DNA from: Pararoseomonas baculiformis
GTDB lineage: Bacteria > Pseudomonadota > Alphaproteobacteria > Acetobacterales > Acetobacteraceae
DNA length: 64,000 nucleotides
Direction: 5' to 3'
Assembly: GCF_017813395.1 (NCBI RefSeq)
Contig: NZ_JAGIZB010000010.1
Coordinates: 117,235-181,234 of the forward strand
Shown here: in pieces, positions 62,375-64,000 of the stretch
How the letters are laid out: every line of letters starts with the position of its first letter
How positions within the stretch are numbered: position 1 is the first letter of the stretch
Notes under the pieces: generated by a model
What the model saw: the letters and a program-made list of their open reading frames with translations, nothing else
Databases searched by the model: none
Told to the model about the DNA's origin: nothing
Position numbers and translations under genes: made by a program

Positions 62375-63775
62375 ATGTCCAGCCGCGAAGCCGCCATTGC
62401 CCGCGCCCAGGCCGATTTCGACAGCGGCGCCTTCCGCGAGCGCATGGAGGCGCTGATCGCCATCCCCTCCACCTCGCAGGACCCGGCCCATGCGCCCGAC
62501 TGCCGCCGCTACCTCGAGGAGGGGATCACCCCCTGGCTGGCCCGCATGGGCTTTGAATCCAGCATCCACCCGAACCCGGATCCGGCCTGCGGCCCCATCC
62601 TGATCGCCAGCCGCATCGAGGATCCCTCGCGCCCCACGGCGCTCCTCTACGGCCATGGCGACACGGTGCTCGGGCTGGAGGAGCAGTGGTCCCCCGGGCT
62701 GAAGCCCTGGACGATCACCGAGAAGGACGGCCTGTGGTACGGGCGCGGCACCGCGGACAACAAGGGCCAGCATATCATCAATCTCACCGCGCTGGAGGCC
62801 GTGCTGGCCGAGCGCGGCGGCAAGCTCGGCGCCAATGTGAAGCTGGTGCTGGAGATGTCCGAGGAACTCGGCTCGAAAGGCCTGCGCCCGTTCATAGAGG
62901 CGCACCGCGACTATCTGGCCGCCGATGCCCTGATCGCCTCGGACGGCCCGCGGGTTGAACCGGGCCTGCCCACCATCGCCGCCGGTTCCCGTGGCAGCTT
63001 CATGTTCGAGCTGGTGGTGAAGCTGCGGAATGGCGGCGTGCATTCGGGGCATTGGGGCGGGCTGACCCGGGACCCCGCCATCCTCCTGTCCCACGCCATC
63101 GCCAGCATCGCCGACCAGAACGGCAAGATCCTCGTGCGTGACTGGCTGCCCGGCGAGACCGTGCCGGCGAATATCCGCGCCGCGCTGGAAGGCTGCCCCG
63201 TGGGCGGCGGCGAGGGCGCGGCCACCATCGACGAGGGCTGGGGCGAGCCGGGCCTGACCCCCGCCGAGAAGATCTATGGCTGGGCGAGCTTCATCGTGCT
63301 CGCCATGCTCAGCGGCAAGCCGGAGGCACCGGTCAATGCCGTCGCCCCCTGGGCCCGCGCCGCCTGCCAGATCCGCTACACCGGCGATTCAGACCCGGCG
63401 CGGTTCGAGGCCGCCCTGCGCGCCCATCTGGACGCCAATGGCTTCGACCAGGTGGCAATCGAGCGCGCCGGCATCCGCATGCCCGCCAGCCGCACGGCCC
63501 CGGACAATCCCTGGGTGCTCTGGACCAAGGCGAGCATGGAAAAATCCCTCGGCACGCGTGTTCAGGTCACGCCCAACGCCTCCGGCGGGCTTCCGGGCGA
63601 TGTCTTCGTGGACCTTCTGGGCACGCCGCTTGTCTGGGTTCCGCATTCGTACAATGGCTGCAAGCAGCACGGCCCGGATGAGCACGTGATCCCCTCGCTA
63701 ATGCGCGAGGGGCTGAGCGCCTTTGCCGGCATCTGGTGGGACCTGGGCGAGGCGGGCACGCCCCCGCGCGGCTGA
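62375..63775 (+). CDS. M20 family metallopeptidase (dipeptidase-like)
   Basis: A 466-residue di-zinc peptidase of the M20 family, which includes carnosinase-like dipeptidases and ArgE/DapE. Metal and catalytic residues are seen in LLYGHGDTV (His), GRGTADNKGQ (bridging Asp), LEMSEELGSKG (catalytic Glu and ligand Glu), ASDGPR (Asp) and QHGPDEHV (His). A lid domain is inserted between about residues 205 and 370. No signal peptide. AGAGGAGGG precedes ATG 62375 by about 10 nt. The substrate is not known from sequence. Confidence 0.9.
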   Translation: MSSREAAIARAQADFDSGAFRERMEALIAIPSTSQDPAHAPDCRRYLEEGITPWLARMGFESSIHPNPDPACGPILIASRIEDPSRPTALLYGHGDTVLGLEEQWSPGLKPWTITEKDGLWYGRGTADNKGQHIINLTALEAVLAERGGKLGANVKLVLEMSEELGSKGLRPFIEAHRDYLAADALIASDGPRVEPGLPTIAAGSRGSFMFELVVKLRNGGVHSGHWGGLTRDPAILLSHAIASIADQNGKILVRDWLPGETVPANIRAALEGCPVGGGEGAATIDEGWGEPGLTPAEKIYGWASFIVLAMLSGKPEAPVNAVAPWARAACQIRYTGDSDPARFEAALRAHLDANGFDQVAIERAGIRMPASRTAPDNPWVLWTKASMEKSLGTRVQVTPNASGGLPGDVFVDLLGTPLVWVPHSYNGCKQHGPDEHVIPSLMREGLSAFAGIWWDLGEAGTPPRG

Positions 63776-63790
63776 GGATCTGGCTGCTGC

Positions 63791-63845
63791 CGGAGAGGGC
63801 TCTGCCCTCTCCGGACCTCGCCCGCCAAGGGCCTGAGGCCCTTGG
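63791..63845. repeat. Tandem hairpin pair, possible dispersed repeat
   Basis: Two perfect stem-loops in a row: CGGAGAGGG/CCCTCTCCG (63791-63799 with 63805-63813) and CCAAGGGCC/GGCCCTTGG (63825-63833 with 63837-63845, 3-nt loop). The layout resembles REP-like elements placed after genes in many high-GC proteobacteria. It may also end M20 gene transcription. Only one copy is in the window, so repeat status is inferred. Confidence 0.5.
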
Positions 63846-63913
63846 AACCCCGTCTGGCTGCCGCGGATAGGATCCAGCACGGGGTCTCTGTCCCCCCATC
63901 CTGCCCTTGCAGT

Positions 63914-63938
63914 CGCCTCCGGTCATGGACCGGAGGCG
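63914..63938. terminator. Perfect 11-bp hairpin near window end
   Basis: CGCCTCCGGTC (63914-63924) pairs with GACCGGAGGCG (63928-63938) around ATG. No T-run on either side. It could be a terminator for a gene beyond the window or part of the repeat block. Confidence 0.4.
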
Positions 63939-64000
63939 CACCGTCAGCCGAACCTCTCCAACTGTTAGAAAAGGGGCTGGCATAGATAAGCTCATAGGGG

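Larger units (their letters stand above)
63776..64000. other. Non-coding window end with stacked hairpins
   Basis: 225 bp with no supported gene; frames crossing it are antisense to or run out of the M20 gene. It contains the hairpins listed separately at 63791-63845 and 63914-63938. Bases 63945-64000 show nothing recognisable. Confidence 0.5.

Noticed and set aside
63567..63995. 142-codon minus-strand frame at the window end
   Set aside because: Antisense to the M20 gene and then through the hairpin block; composition is not protein-like.

Overview
The window is a very GC-rich, gene-dense chromosomal stretch from an alphaproteobacterium, most likely a member of the Acetobacteraceae close to Roseomonas. 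This placement is inferred from the high GC, the alphaproteobacterial order of the division and cell wall cluster followed by lpxC, bamD, recN and ligA, a circularly permuted two-piece tmRNA gene, an alpha-type SspB and a small RHH_4-type protein. No sequence search was possible, so the genus is a guess. I saw no phage, transposase, integrase, CRISPR array or tRNA gene.

Layout. 1-8086: the start of ligA (cut by the window edge) and, on the opposite strand, endonuclease V; then a three-gene membrane-stress cluster resembling E. coli yjfJ-yjfL-yjfK (PspA-like, DUF350, DUF2491) placed between recN and ligA; then recN, bamD and lpxC. 8332-27526: an unbroken dcw cluster on the minus strand in the order mraZ, rsmH, ftsL, ftsI, murE, murF, mraY, murD, ftsW, murG, murC, murB, ddl, ftsQ, ftsA, ftsZ, almost every junction being a 1-14 nt overlap. 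Upstream of mraZ is a four-copy, 10-bp-phased repeat that fits the MraZ operator, followed by rnpB (RNase P RNA) on the same strand.

28276-40400: an AmpD-like amidase and a DjlA-like co-chaperone; a long AsmA-like protein on the plus strand; a five-gene minus-strand run (RidA-like, VOC, D-serine dehydratase/D-threonine aldolase-like, class II fumarase, ribbon-helix-helix protein); an alpha/beta-hydrolase fused to TPR repeats; class I fumarase; and the ClpXP adaptor sspB. About 290 bp upstream of sspB on the same strand lies ssrA (tmRNA), so the tagging RNA and the adaptor that recognises its tag are neighbours. 41132-51302: a repeat-containing lipoprotein, thyX, a small membrane protein, a 3-hydroxyacyl-CoA dehydrogenase-like enzyme, mrp, hflK-hflC, a DegP/MucD-type protease, serA and a SCO1/SenC copper chaperone.

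51400-63775: a small unknown gene; a 1188-residue modular protein with cadherin-like, Calx-beta and DUF4214-like repeats that looks like a secreted surface protein; an Lrp/AsnC regulator divergent from a single-chain indolepyruvate ferredoxin oxidoreductase; an isobutyryl-CoA dehydrogenase-like enzyme; small unknown genes; and an M20 dipeptidase. The last 225 bp hold tandem hairpins that resemble a dispersed repeat.

Most of the window is core housekeeping: envelope synthesis and division, membrane proteolysis, trans-translation, and branched-chain or aromatic amino-acid breakdown. The parts most worth a second look are the MraZ operator, the ssrA/sspB neighbourhood, the internally duplicated DUF4214/Calx-beta protein, the secreted-looking DUF2491 fusion and the greatly extended FtsL.
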